58,005 bases of DNA from an uncultured Victivallales bacterium (GTDB taxonomy: Bacteria > Verrucomicrobiota > Lentisphaeria > Victivallales > UBA1829), in the NCBI GenBank assembly GCA_944390795.1, contig CALXRI010000019.1, positions 1-58,005 of the forward strand. The letters run 5' to 3'. A program made the translations under genes and the position numbers. This document shows positions 1 to 8,535 of the stretch, in pieces; position 1 is the stretch's first letter, and each line of letters opens with the position of its first letter. The notes under the pieces are model-generated. The model made no database searches. It had not been told where the DNA came from and saw only the letters and a program-made list of their open reading frames with translations.

Positions 1-7
1 CGTTCAT
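1..7 (-). CDS. Possible start of a gene leaving the left edge
   Basis: On the minus strand an ATG (positions 7-5) sits six bases after an AAAGGGG ribosome binding site. Only two codons lie inside the window, so nothing can be said about the product. The AT-rich stretch to its right (about 20-200) would be the promoter region. It could also be chance. Confidence 0.3.
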
Positions 8-929
8 AATACCCCTTTCAATGAAAATTTTCCAAATAATCTGCGAAAGGGGCTTGATTTTTGACACACTATCTTTTTTTACCTTGTTAAAACCATTTTT
101 TATTTTCTTCCTTATAGTTTTGCAGAAGGTTTTAACAGTCGCCCGCAACAATGTGAAAACCGTTTCCCATTCGCTGCGAAAACTTCGTCATACAATATAT
201 TGACGGCCGGGAGATTCCACTCCCGCGTGTTTTGAACGCTCGCGAAACGGAGTCATGCGGCAACCGGGCGCCACATGAATATGCGCTTTGCCCGGTCGGA
301 AGACCATAGGGAATGCAGACACGAAAACGCCTCGGACGGATGGAATATGCGGGAGGTCTCATAGAACGGCTCTCACGGAACTCAGCCGCTTTTCAGAGAA
401 AGATCCACGAATCCATTGAGATGCCGCAGCACGATCCGGATGAACGGCCGCGGGAAGAGAACGGATCACGTCCGCAGGCGGAGGCATTTCCATGGAAAGG
501 AGCCTATGCATACATTCCCGGATTCCCCGGTTCTTGCAAAAGAGAAAATGTTGCAGTATAGTAATCGCATTTCAAATCAAAAAGGAAATATGACAGACCG
601 TCAGACGATGTCATGGCTTGTCCATATCGGCCGGCAGACAAATGTCATTGAGGAAAATCAGGTCCGTGCAACGGCTTCAGGCAGGGACAGGGAATGATGC
701 GATGCGGAGATGGTTCTGAAACCGTTGTCGGAATGAATTTCCTTGACTGTAAAACAGATTCGGTGAATCTTGAGGACTGAAACTTTTTTTGACATCCGCA
801 TCAGATCGATGTTTTTCATGAATCAAGTACCGTACATCATGCACTTTGCTGTGAATGCAGCGCATCCGACTTCAGTAATCCTCAAGTATACCAGAAGTGT
901 CTGAACTTATATTGAAAGGAGATATTCAG
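8..929. other. Gene-free left end (about 920 bp)
   Basis: No reading frame here resembles a known protein. The best candidate is a 63-codon plus-strand frame at 506-697, which has an AAAGGAG four bases before its ATG but no recognisable motif. A 6-bp GC-rich hairpin lies at 208-225 (CGGGAG, six-base loop, CTCCCG). A TTGACA at 789-794 has no good -10 partner at the right distance. The stretch may contain the remains of a decayed gene, but I cannot identify one. Confidence 0.4.
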
Positions 930-1835
930 ATGAGTGTTTCGGAAAAATGGAAAGAGTGCTTGCAGAGGCCTGCGGCATATACCTGCAAGCCCTCATGGAG
1001 CCTGGTGAAAACCTACTCCTTTGACATTTGCAATGCAGAATTGTATCTTCAGGCAAATGGCCCGGGAACATTTCAGCGTGTACTGATGGTTTTTCCAAAA
1101 AACATGCGGGGACGCCTCCCCGCCGTGGTTGTCCCTTATTATTTCCCTGAAGGAATGCTTGGTTTTGAACTGGAAACAGAGGAAAAGCTGACTCAATATA
1201 CGGAAGTGGCCATGATGTCACATCTGGCCGAACGGGGCTTCATCACAATTTCCGCGGATGCTTACCATCTGACCTACCTTGATTTGCCGCTTCCCCGTGA
1301 TGATTTCAGGCGCTGGCAGCTTGTTGGAGCCGCATTGAATCAGGACTATCCTGGATGGTGCGGCATGGGCAAGCTCCATGCGGATACCATGCTTCTGCTG
1401 GAGGCGCTGGAGGCCGATGAACGGGTAGACCGAGAACGCATCGGAATTGCCGGACACTCTCTGGGGGGAAAGATGGCATTTTATACCGGTTGTCTTGATC
1501 CCCGAGTAAAGGCTGTGCTGGCAAGTGATTTCGGATTCCCGTGGGAACAGAGCAACTGGGATGATGCATGGTATTTCGGATCTCGCCTTGCTGAAATGAA
1601 AGCCATCGGAATGAATCATACGCAGATTCTGGATCTGGCGGACGGGAAGCCGTTTTTTCTGCTTGCCGGGCAGTATGACAACGAAAAAAGCTATGAGATG
1701 ATGCAAAAGGCCGCCTCCTACCGGAGCTGTCCGGAAAATCTGCATTTTCTGAATCACGCTTCCGGGCACAGGCCTCCTGCGTGGGCATTGAAGCAAGGCT
1801 ATGACTTCCTGGAACAAATTCTTAAAAAAGGGTAA
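930..1835 (+). CDS. Alpha/beta hydrolase, dienelactone hydrolase or acetyl-esterase type
   Basis: A 301-residue alpha/beta hydrolase. The nucleophile elbow G-H-S-L-G-G is clear, with the catalytic serine at residue 177; likely acid and base are the Asp in AGQYDNE and a C-terminal His in NHASGHRPP. The arrangement fits the dienelactone hydrolase/acetyl-xylan-esterase-like clan, so ester cleavage on a sugar or small metabolite is plausible, but the substrate cannot be read from the sequence. There is no signal peptide, so it should act in the cytoplasm. The ATG at 930 follows AAAGGAGAT at good spacing; an in-frame ATG at 897 has none. The gene stands alone and is followed by a strong hairpin at 1898-1944. 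Confidence 0.8.
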   Translation: MSVSEKWKECLQRPAAYTCKPSWSLVKTYSFDICNAELYLQANGPGTFQRVLMVFPKNMRGRLPAVVVPYYFPEGMLGFELETEEKLTQYTEVAMMSHLAERGFITISADAYHLTYLDLPLPRDDFRRWQLVGAALNQDYPGWCGMGKLHADTMLLLEALEADERVDRERIGIAGHSLGGKMAFYTGCLDPRVKAVLASDFGFPWEQSNWDDAWYFGSRLAEMKAIGMNHTQILDLADGKPFFLLAGQYDNEKSYEMMQKAASYRSCPENLHFLNHASGHRPPAWALKQGYDFLEQILKKG

Positions 1836-1897
1836 ATGCGACGTGTACACAGAGGTTTAAACAGGCATTTCGGTCCGTTCGAAATTCCGTTTTCATC

Positions 1898-1944
1898 AAA
1901 AACTGCTTCGTATCCTCCCGTCAATCCTGCACGAAGCAGTTTTT
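1898..1944. terminator. Strong hairpin, probable bidirectional terminator
   Basis: A perfect 14-bp inverted repeat (1898-1911 and 1931-1944) with a 19-base loop. The arms begin with AAAAA and end with TTTTT, so the stem is followed by T residues on either strand. It lies 62 bp after the esterase gene. Confidence 0.65.
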
Positions 1945-2263
1945 GCGATGCGGAGTGCCGCCGGAATGGATTCTGTTCATACCATTGATTTTTCTGCATT
2001 GAAGCTATATTGTCCGCATGAAAATCACGCCGGATCGGAAATGGAGTTCTTCAACGCATTTTTGAAGGGGTGCAGCGGAATGGAAAATCCCCTTGGGCAT
2101 GGAACGGGGAATTCCATGAGCGAAGGAACACGGTCGAACGCTTCTCCTGCGAATCAGGCGTTTTCGCAGATTTTCCACTCTCTATGACAAGACGGACATT
2201 AATTCCCAGGATTCATTTTATTTGCCATGATCTCATCTGTCATCTCCTGCGGCCGATCCTTCC
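1945..2263. other. Gene-free spacer after the esterase terminator
   Basis: No protein-like frame is convincing here. Around 2080-2130 there are short nested inverted repeats (for example CATGGAA and TTCCATG arms). They are not followed by a T-run, and I can assign no function. Confidence 0.4.
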
Positions 2264-2632
2264 TCATTTCTCCGGGATGACCTCCAGCCAGTAGTCGTCC
2301 GGATCATTCACGAAGTAAATGCCCATTTCGGGATTCTCGCAGCAGATGCAGCCCATCTTTTCATGGCGGGCATGGGCGGCATCATAGTCATCGACCTTGA
2401 ACGCCAGATGAAATTCATTGTCTCCAAGATTGTACGGTTCCTTCCGGTCTCTCAGCCATGTCAGTTCCAGCTGGTGAGAACTGCTGCCGTCTTCCAGATA
2501 GACGATGATGAAACTTCCGTCCTTCGCCTCGAGCCGGCGCACTTCACGCATATCAAAAGCCTCACGGTAGAATTTCAGGCTCTTCTCAAGGTCAAGGACA
2601 TTGAAATTGTTATGGACCATTCTGAATTTCAT
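2264..2632 (-). CDS. VOC family protein (glyoxalase I / lactoylglutathione lyase-like)
   Basis: A 122-residue single-chain vicinal oxygen chelate protein. It starts HNNFNVLDLEKSLKFY, the usual first beta-alpha unit with a metal-ligand-like His near residue 6, and ends with a YFVNDPDDYWLEVI strand whose Glu is the typical last metal ligand. Length and residue pattern (QLELTWLRD, FHLAFKVDD) match glyoxalase I rather than a dioxygenase. It would detoxify methylglyoxal hemithioacetal in the cytoplasm. The start at 2632 follows AGGAGG by seven bases. It sits 62 bp downstream of the SGNH hydrolase gene on the same strand and may be cotranscribed, though no functional link is obvious. Confidence 0.8.
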   Translation of the reverse strand: MKFRMVHNNFNVLDLEKSLKFYREAFDMREVRRLEAKDGSFIIVYLEDGSSSHQLELTWLRDRKEPYNLGDNEFHLAFKVDDYDAAHARHEKMGCICCENPEMGIYFVNDPDDYWLEVIPEK

Positions 2633-2694
2633 TGGAAACCTCCTCTTCTCCACTGTCATGTATACAATCCGAAGCGGACATCAACGACGGAGAA

Positions 2695-3489
2695 TCAAAC
2701 ACCGGCGGAGAAAGACCGCCATCCGTCCCCCTCCTGCCCGATTCCACTTTTCCTTGAAACGCTCCGCGCAATCCAGGGCGCAATAGCGTTCCCCCAGACC
2801 TGATACCCCGCACGCTTGAGATGACACAGATCCGCCTGGTAGAACCACTCCCGCGGACATCCGTTCTCATCTCCGAAAATCCCGCCGAGATCCACCCATT
2901 CCGCAAACGGCATCGCCGGAAGCGCGGCACGCAGAATCCGGTTGGTTTCCCGGATCTCGCTGACCTTGTTCCCGCGCGGGAACAACGCCATCAGCAGGAC
3001 AAGCGCATCCGGCGCTCTCCTGTGAAGCTCCTCCGCCACGCATACAATCCCGCGCGCAGCTTCTTCCGGCGTATCGCCGCTGTAGGCTGGCGTGATGGAA
3101 AACTGATTCGTCCCGATATTGACGACGAAAAGCGACGGCGACTGTTTTTCGAGTTCCCCGTGCGCCATGCGCCAGAGCACGTTCTGCGTCCGATCGAAGC
3201 CGAATCCCAGGTTCAGGACCGGCAAATCCCCGTAAAGCTCGTTCCAGAGCCCCTCGCCGTAATCAGGGCCGGACTCGCCGGACCAGAAATGCGTCAGGGA
3301 GTCCCCAAGAAAGACAACCTCCGCGCGAAAGGAACAGGCCGTGCGGCATTTTTCCTCGTGCCGGGCCCACCAGTCATAGCAGTCCTCCTCAATCTTCGGG
3401 ACGGGAACACAGGAACGCGCAGTCCGGGAAGACTCCGGCGGCACGGCAGCCTTCTCTCCCGGAGCACAGTCATCCGATGTTTTTTTCAT
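2695..3489 (-). CDS. SGNH/GDSL-type hydrolase
   Basis: A 264-residue SGNH hydrolase. The four blocks are visible: G-D-S-L (serine 64), the Gly of block II in LNLGFGFDR, block III as NIGTNQ, and the catalytic Asp-His as DLCHL near residue 240. The overall pattern is that of the platelet-activating-factor acetylhydrolase-like branch, which acts on acetyl or acyl esters. The first 50 residues are polar and cysteine-containing, with no signal peptide, so a cytoplasmic or unusual location is likely. The ATG at 3489 is preceded by AGGATGGAA. The same fold appears in the larger secreted protein at 55049-56611, but the two share little besides the catalytic blocks. Confidence 0.8.
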   Translation of the reverse strand: MKKTSDDCAPGEKAAVPPESSRTARSCVPVPKIEEDCYDWWARHEEKCRTACSFRAEVVFLGDSLTHFWSGESGPDYGEGLWNELYGDLPVLNLGFGFDRTQNVLWRMAHGELEKQSPSLFVVNIGTNQFSITPAYSGDTPEEAARGIVCVAEELHRRAPDALVLLMALFPRGNKVSEIRETNRILRAALPAMPFAEWVDLGGIFGDENGCPREWFYQADLCHLKRAGYQVWGNAIAPWIARSVSRKSGIGQEGDGWRSFSAGV

Positions 3490-3559
3490 TTTTCCATCCT
3501 GTTTTCAGAATCTTTCACTTCGTACGGCGGCAGTCAATCCGCTGAAAAACAACAACAGA

Positions 3560-3576
3560 GCGGGAACACCTCCCGC
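3560..3576 (-). terminator. Possible terminator after the RodZ-like gene
   Basis: A 6-bp GC-rich stem (GCGGGA / TCCCGC) with a 5-base loop. On the minus strand it is followed after a few bases by a T-rich tract (TGTTGTTGTTTTT). It lies about 130 bp past the end of the RodZ-like gene and before the SGNH gene. Confidence 0.35.
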
Positions 3577-3707
3577 CGTTCTCCGCAAAACCAAAAAAAT
3601 CCGGAAAAAAATGAAGGACGCCGTGCCGAGACGGACCGGGTTCAGAAACACGGCGGAAAAGCGGCACGGAAAGAATCGGATTCCATTCCTCCGATCTGCC
3701 CGCGAGG

Positions 3708-4754
3708 TCATTTCACGGGAACCTCCAGAACACGGACTTCCGGAACCTGCTGAGGCAGCAGTTTCTCCAGATCGGCAGTCTGAACGGCAGGAACGGTCTG
3801 CGCTGAAACGACAGGAACGGTTTCCGCCGTGTTCCGTGCACGTCCGACCGCGGCCGCGACAATGCACGTGACAGTAAGGGAAATTATCAGCGCCACGGCA
3901 AGACCCGCATAAAGAATCATCCGTTTCAGCTTTTTTGTCTCCTCCTCGCTGACCTGGACATCCCTCTCAAGTTTCTGCAAAAGCTGTCTGGGCACGTCCG
4001 CCGGCGGCTCCAGTTCATCCACCCGGCGCATGACGGCGTCCAGCGCGGCCTGATCCAGTTTGTAAAGCATGGCAAGCGTCCGGGAATAGGCACGGATGAA
4101 CACCACCGGAGGCAGACGCTTGAAATCGTCGTTCTCTATCCCGACAATGTAATCCAGACGGATCTTCGTGACATCCGCCGCCTGTTCCGCCGTCAGTCCG
4201 GCAGTGTTTCTGGCCTGCCGGAGAATCGTGCCGAGGGAAGCGTGCTCCATATCGGGAACGGCGATCTGCCGATGCGGAACCGGATTCCGGGGCGCGGGAA
4301 CAGCTCCGGATTCCCGGACAGGGGCGGGAGAAACAGGAGGCGCGGAGGACGGCTCCGGAACGGGAGCAGGCATCTCCTCAAGAGAACGGGAGACGGAAAC
4401 CGCAGGCTCTTCCGGCACAGGGAGCGGCTCTTCCGCAGAGGCGGAATCGGCAGGAAGCGGTTCCGCGGATTTCACCGGCTCGCTGAAGACATCATGCTTC
4501 GCCGGAGGACGGCTCTCGGAAAAAGTTCTGATCGCGGGGGCGGAATGCGGCTCATCAGGAACCGCACGGGAAAAATCCTCCCTGACAGGCACAAATCCCG
4601 CCGCAACGGGATTCAAGTCCTCGTCCGGGACGGGAAGCGGTTTCAGAACGTCGTCGAGCGGAACGGGAGCCTTTCCGGAGAAATCCTCCGCGGCAAAAAG
4701 ATCGTCTTCGACTTTTCTGAGTTCCGCATTCAGTTTGTTGTTTCCGTCTGCCAT
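3708..4754 (-). CDS. RodZ-like protein with internal HTH and one membrane segment
   Basis: A 348-residue protein. Residues 1-170 are low-complexity, rich in Pro, Glu, Ser and Ala. A helix-turn-helix of the RodZ type follows (about 173-240; LGTILRQARNTAGLT, then FIRAYSRTLAMLYKLD), then a charged linker, a single hydrophobic helix (about 279-304) and a 44-residue outer tail. RodZ links MreB to the elongation machinery; in the family the HTH is normally at the very N-terminus, so the long disordered leader is unusual. A promoter at 4790-4817 places the transcription start near 4783, which rules out the upstream GTG at 4784 and favours ATG 4754. It lies 59 bp downstream of ftsK. Confidence 0.7.
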   Translation of the reverse strand: MADGNNKLNAELRKVEDDLFAAEDFSGKAPVPLDDVLKPLPVPDEDLNPVAAGFVPVREDFSRAVPDEPHSAPAIRTFSESRPPAKHDVFSEPVKSAEPLPADSASAEEPLPVPEEPAVSVSRSLEEMPAPVPEPSSAPPVSPAPVRESGAVPAPRNPVPHRQIAVPDMEHASLGTILRQARNTAGLTAEQAADVTKIRLDYIVGIENDDFKRLPPVVFIRAYSRTLAMLYKLDQAALDAVMRRVDELEPPADVPRQLLQKLERDVQVSEEETKKLKRMILYAGLAVALIISLTVTCIVAAAVGRARNTAETVPVVSAQTVPAVQTADLEKLLPQQVPEVRVLEVPVK

Positions 4755-4789
4755 GATGCACCGTCGCATGTTTTCTGTTTTCACGTATA

Positions 4790-4817
4790 ATTATAACACG
4801 GTTTGCCGGGAAATCAA
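4790..4817 (-). promoter_or_regulatory. Sigma70-like promoter for the RodZ-like gene
   Basis: On the minus strand TTGATT (4812-4817) and TATAAT (4790-4795) are separated by 16 bp. The -35 box overlaps the ftsK stop codon, so the RodZ-like gene probably has its own promoter in addition to readthrough from ftsK. Confidence 0.55.
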
Positions 4818-7396
4818 TCCGGTTTTCCCAATTCGTCAAAAACCAGTATGTCGCGTTTCTGTCCGCCGGGAAGCGGCGCCGAGACAATGCCGCGCTGCTC
4901 CAGACGGTCGATGATTTCTGCCGCCTTGTTGTAGCCGATTCCCATGCGCCGCTGAAGATAGGAGGTGCTTGCCTTGCCCTCGCGGATGATGATGTCAAGC
5001 GCCTTCTTCACGTTCTCGTCATCGCCTGGCTGCAGATATTTGGCAATGACAGTCCGGACGTAATCCGCCGTGCCGTCGTCGTCGAACTCCTCGTCCGGGA
5101 AGGAATTCTTCCCGTCATCGGGCTCCTCCTCGTCCTCCGGTTTTTCCAGCACGACCTTGGTGTCGAAGTGCTGCTCCACCTGGCTGGAGACGAAGTCGAC
5201 AACCTTCTGGATTTCGGGATCGGATACCATGGAGCCCTGGATGCGCTCGGTTTCCCCGCTCGGCCCCTTGAACAGCATATCGCCTTTCCCGAGCAGCTTT
5301 TCCGCCCCCATCGCGTCGAGAATGACGCGGCTGTCCATCACCGTCGACACCTTGAACGCGATCTTCGTCGGCAGGTTCGCCTTGATCGTTCCGGTAATGA
5401 TATCCTTTCGAGGCGTCTGCGTGGCAATGACAAGGTGGATGCCTGCGGCGCGCCCCTTCTGCGCAATCCGGCAGATCGAAGTCTCCACGTCGCTCTTGGC
5501 CTCGGTCATCATGATGTCCGCCAGTTCGTCGACGATAATCACCAGCAGCGGAAGCTTCGGCGGAATCAGATCGCCGTTCTCGTCGTAGACCGGTTCCGGA
5601 TCGGGCGGCCGCGAATTGAACGCATTGAGATTTTTCGCCTTGACCTTCGCCAGCATCTGATAGCGGTGCTCCATCTCGTTGACGCCCCAGCGCAGGGCGA
5701 ACGGCACTTTTTTCGGGTCGTTCACAACCGGTGTGATCAGATGCGGCAGCGGCCGGTACATTTCCAGCTCGACAAACTTCGGATCGACGAGAATCAGCTT
5801 CAGATTGAAGGGCGAGAACTTGAACAGAAGACTCATGATGAGGGTGTTCATGCAGACGCTCTTTCCGCTGCCGGTCGATCCGGCGATCAGAAGATGCGGC
5901 GCCTTCGCCAGGTCGGCGATAATCACCTTGCCGGAGACGTCCTTGCCGAGGATGATCGGAATGTCCGCCTTGGAACCGCGCCAGGCCTCGGATTCAAACA
6001 GTTCGCGGATGAACACCATGTTGGATACCTTGTTCGGCAGTTCGATGCCGACGGCGTTCCTGCCGGGAATCGGCGCGAGAATGCGGATGCTTTCGGCGCT
6101 CATCTCCATGGCGATGTTATTCTGGATGTTGGTGACTTTCTCCACCTTCACGCCGGGTTCCAGCTGAATGTCGAAACGGGTGATGCGCGGGCCAACGACC
6201 GTGTCGGCGACCCGGCCGTTGATTTCAAAACTGTCCAGCGTGGCCTGCAGAATCGCACAGGCCTGCTTCAGATGTTCGTCGTCCTCGCTCCGGACATCCC
6301 GGGGTTTGTCGAGAAGGGGTACCGGCGGAAGATTGTAATTCGCAGGATTGGCGGTCTGCACGGAAGGCGCCTGATGCTGCTTCTGAAGCTTGGAGCGCGT
6401 CACTTCGGAAGGACGCATTCTCTCGTCCGCAAATGCGTCGTCGCGTTCGGAAGCGGCGGCGCGGTCCGTCGCGTCAAGGCTGTCCGCATGGGAACGCGGA
6501 CGCGCCGCAGGCGGCGGTTCCTTCCGATTTTCCTCCTCTTCGTCCGGAAGCGCATCCTCCTTCTCATCCGGATCAGCCGGACGATTTTTCAGCAGACCGA
6601 ACAGAGTGCGACGCCCGGCTTTTCCCGGTTCCGGAACTTCCTCCGCTCCCGCAGATTCCGCCGGAGCCTCCTCCTCGAATTCAGGACGGTATTTCGGCTT
6701 TTTCCCTTTTTCCGGAGAATCGGAAACATCCTCCTCGAACATCGGCTCCCGTTCCGTATCCGGAAGTCTGCGTCCCTTCCGGTCCGGCGCGCGCCCCCCT
6801 CCCCGGATCGCCTCGAAAATCATATCCTTCCAGTCCTGGAGGAAAATCCAGACGAGCCCTGAAAAGATCAGACAGAGCGCGGTCACCATGGTGCCGATCG
6901 TTCCGATGAAGCGCCGGAGAATTCCGGCGGAAATATTTTCCGTTTCCGGCGCCGCGATCAGGGCGCCGAGCGCGCCGCCGGACAGGGCGAACTCCGGTTT
7001 TCCGCCGTGTCCGATCCCGAGACGCTCCGTATGGAGGACGAATTCCTGCGGGAAAAGCGCAAGCAGAATCACGATGCCGAGAATCGTCACGCAGAGCGCC
7101 ATGATGTAGCCGCGCCGCTTCAGCGGATAGGGAATGAAGCCGCGCGCCAGACAGATGATCAGAAGACTGGTGATCGGATAAACCGCCAGTCCGAATATAT
7201 AAAAAAGGGCGCGGGAGAGATTGGCTCCGAGCGGCCCGACCCAGTTCCGGAGCGGTTCCGAAGATCCTCCGTCCAGCACGGCCAGATCCGCCCGGCTGTA
7301 GGAAAATATGGAAAGCAGGAAGAGCAGCAGCGCAATCCCGCAGATCAGATATCTCAATTTGAATGTCGCCGTTTTTTCCCCGGTCTCAGATGCCAT
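4814..7396 (-). CDS. ftsK: DNA translocase FtsK/SpoIIIE
   Basis: An 860-residue chromosome-segregation motor. The N-terminus has four membrane helices (about 16-35, 60-85, 97-116, 160-187), followed by an acidic, proline-rich linker (about 200-350). The motor then carries Walker A GSTGSGKS at about 506-513 and Walker B VIIVDELAD near 620. The C-terminal gamma winged helix (about 795-850; RRMGIGYNKAAEIIDRLEQR) is the part that reads KOPS-type polarity sequences. It pumps DNA at the closing septum. The start at 7396 follows GAGGA by eight bases; an upstream TTG at 7411 overlaps that site and is unlikely. The RodZ-like gene follows on the same strand. Confidence 0.96.
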   Translation of the reverse strand: MASETGEKTATFKLRYLICGIALLLFLLSIFSYSRADLAVLDGGSSEPLRNWVGPLGANLSRALFYIFGLAVYPITSLLIICLARGFIPYPLKRRGYIMALCVTILGIVILLALFPQEFVLHTERLGIGHGGKPEFALSGGALGALIAAPETENISAGILRRFIGTIGTMVTALCLIFSGLVWIFLQDWKDMIFEAIRGGGRAPDRKGRRLPDTEREPMFEEDVSDSPEKGKKPKYRPEFEEEAPAESAGAEEVPEPGKAGRRTLFGLLKNRPADPDEKEDALPDEEEENRKEPPPAARPRSHADSLDATDRAAASERDDAFADERMRPSEVTRSKLQKQHQAPSVQTANPANYNLPPVPLLDKPRDVRSEDDEHLKQACAILQATLDSFEINGRVADTVVGPRITRFDIQLEPGVKVEKVTNIQNNIAMEMSAESIRILAPIPGRNAVGIELPNKVSNMVFIRELFESEAWRGSKADIPIILGKDVSGKVIIADLAKAPHLLIAGSTGSGKSVCMNTLIMSLLFKFSPFNLKLILVDPKFVELEMYRPLPHLITPVVNDPKKVPFALRWGVNEMEHRYQMLAKVKAKNLNAFNSRPPDPEPVYDENGDLIPPKLPLLVIIVDELADIMMTEAKSDVETSICRIAQKGRAAGIHLVIATQTPRKDIITGTIKANLPTKIAFKVSTVMDSRVILDAMGAEKLLGKGDMLFKGPSGETERIQGSMVSDPEIQKVVDFVSSQVEQHFDTKVVLEKPEDEEEPDDGKNSFPDEEFDDDGTADYVRTVIAKYLQPGDDENVKKALDIIIREGKASTSYLQRRMGIGYNKAAEIIDRLEQRGIVSAPLPGGQKRDILVFDELGKPD

Positions 7397-7546
7397 AAGA
7401 AAATTCCTCAAAACAAATTGCTCAGCAATGGATACGGAAGGAACAATAGCATAAATATGAAAATATGAAAGCGTGTTTCCCGATTCCCTTTCGATTTTTT
7501 TGAAGAATCGCCGCCGGACCGGAAATCTCCGGAAAACGCAGGCCGG

Positions 7547-8329
7547 TCACTTTTCATTTCTGTATGCGCAAGGCGTGACAAAAGTGTATTTCTTGAAGAC
7601 GCGAGTGAAATGATACCGGTTGCGGAATCCGGTTTTTTCCGCGATTTCATCAATGGAGGCTCCGCCTTCCCGGAGCAGGCGCCTGGCGTTCCGTATCCGG
7701 ATATAGTTGAGATAGGAGTGCGGAGTCTGCCCGACATCGCGCTGGAACAGTCGCAGAAAGTTGTTCTGCGACATGTTGATCCGGCGGCAGATCTTCCGGT
7801 TGTCCAGATGTTCCGCGTAATCCCGGTTGATGATTTCCAGCGCCTCCCGGATTCTTTTGTCCGGCTGTTCCGGTGCGGAGAAATCCGCCGGGCCCAGCTT
7901 CAGCAGCACGTTTGCGGCAATGCGCAGGGGAAGAGCGGAACGCCACGGCACGGCATTTCCGCTGAGAATCATGGCGCAGAGTTCCAGAAGTTCCGCGCGC
8001 TCGGCCCGGTTCAGAAACACGGATTTCCGGCGGGATATCACGGTCTCATAAGCGGGCTTGAGTTCGAAATAGAGATACAGAAGCGGAATTTCCCGGCCGT
8101 CTGAACTCACCTGATAGGCTGCGTACGGAGGGATCAGCACGCCATGCTCCCCACCGAACGGAAGATCCTCCCCGGAAAAGCGGATGCTTTTGTCCTCTTC
8201 CGCATTCCAGAAGAAACACCAGTAGGATTTCGGCGGATGTCTCTCCTCCCACAGAAGACGGGGATAATAGGCACAGGAAATCAGTCTGATCTCATTTTCG
8301 AAAAAATGGTAGTTCATGACGCTGTCCAT
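7547..8329 (-). CDS. AraC family transcriptional regulator
   Basis: A 260-residue regulator. The N-terminal half (about 1-150) is a cupin-like sensing domain with a FGGEHGVLIPPYAAY segment. The C-terminal 100 residues form the double helix-turn-helix of the AraC/XylS family, with NRKICRRINMSQNNFLRLF as the first and ASIDEIAEKTGFRNRYHF as the second recognition unit. The start at 8329 follows GGAGG. It is transcribed away from the DUF4838 gene across a 206-bp gap, so it most likely activates that gene and the prepilin-like gene behind it. The inducer is unknown, presumably a sugar released from the target glycan. Confidence 0.9.
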   Translation of the reverse strand: MDSVMNYHFFENEIRLISCAYYPRLLWEERHPPKSYWCFFWNAEEDKSIRFSGEDLPFGGEHGVLIPPYAAYQVSSDGREIPLLYLYFELKPAYETVISRRKSVFLNRAERAELLELCAMILSGNAVPWRSALPLRIAANVLLKLGPADFSAPEQPDKRIREALEIINRDYAEHLDNRKICRRINMSQNNFLRLFQRDVGQTPHSYLNYIRIRNARRLLREGGASIDEIAEKTGFRNRYHFTRVFKKYTFVTPCAYRNEK

Positions 8330-8476
8330 ATGCCGCCTCCGGAAATCAATCTCGTTTTCTACAGGAATATAACTGCGGCAGATATTTTTTCAAGCGTTCC
8401 GGAGACCTGGAAACTTGAAAGGACACAGCACGTCCATTTTTGGTGATTTCAGATATCAAATATAAAAAAAAAGGCA

Positions 8477-8504
8477 TTTACGATCCCTGTTTCCCGCATA
8501 TAAT
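8477..8504 (+). promoter_or_regulatory. Promoter candidate for the DUF4838 operon
   Basis: A consensus TATAAT at 8499-8504 is preceded at 16 bp by a poor -35 (TTTACG, 8477-8482). A good -10 with a weak -35 is what one expects at a promoter that needs an activator such as the divergent AraC protein. The start codon is 32 bp downstream of the -10. Confidence 0.4.
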
Positions 8505-8535
8505 ATTAAAAAATCGAACAGAAAAAGGACTTCTC

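Noticed and set aside
506-697. Small 63-codon gene with a good ribosome site
   Set aside because: Apart from the AAAGGAG there is no motif, no neighbour link and no codon-usage support; kept only as a note in the gene-free region.
5168-6862. Plus-strand 564-codon frame opposite ftsK
   Set aside because: Antisense of a highly conserved gene; no motif and strongly biased composition.
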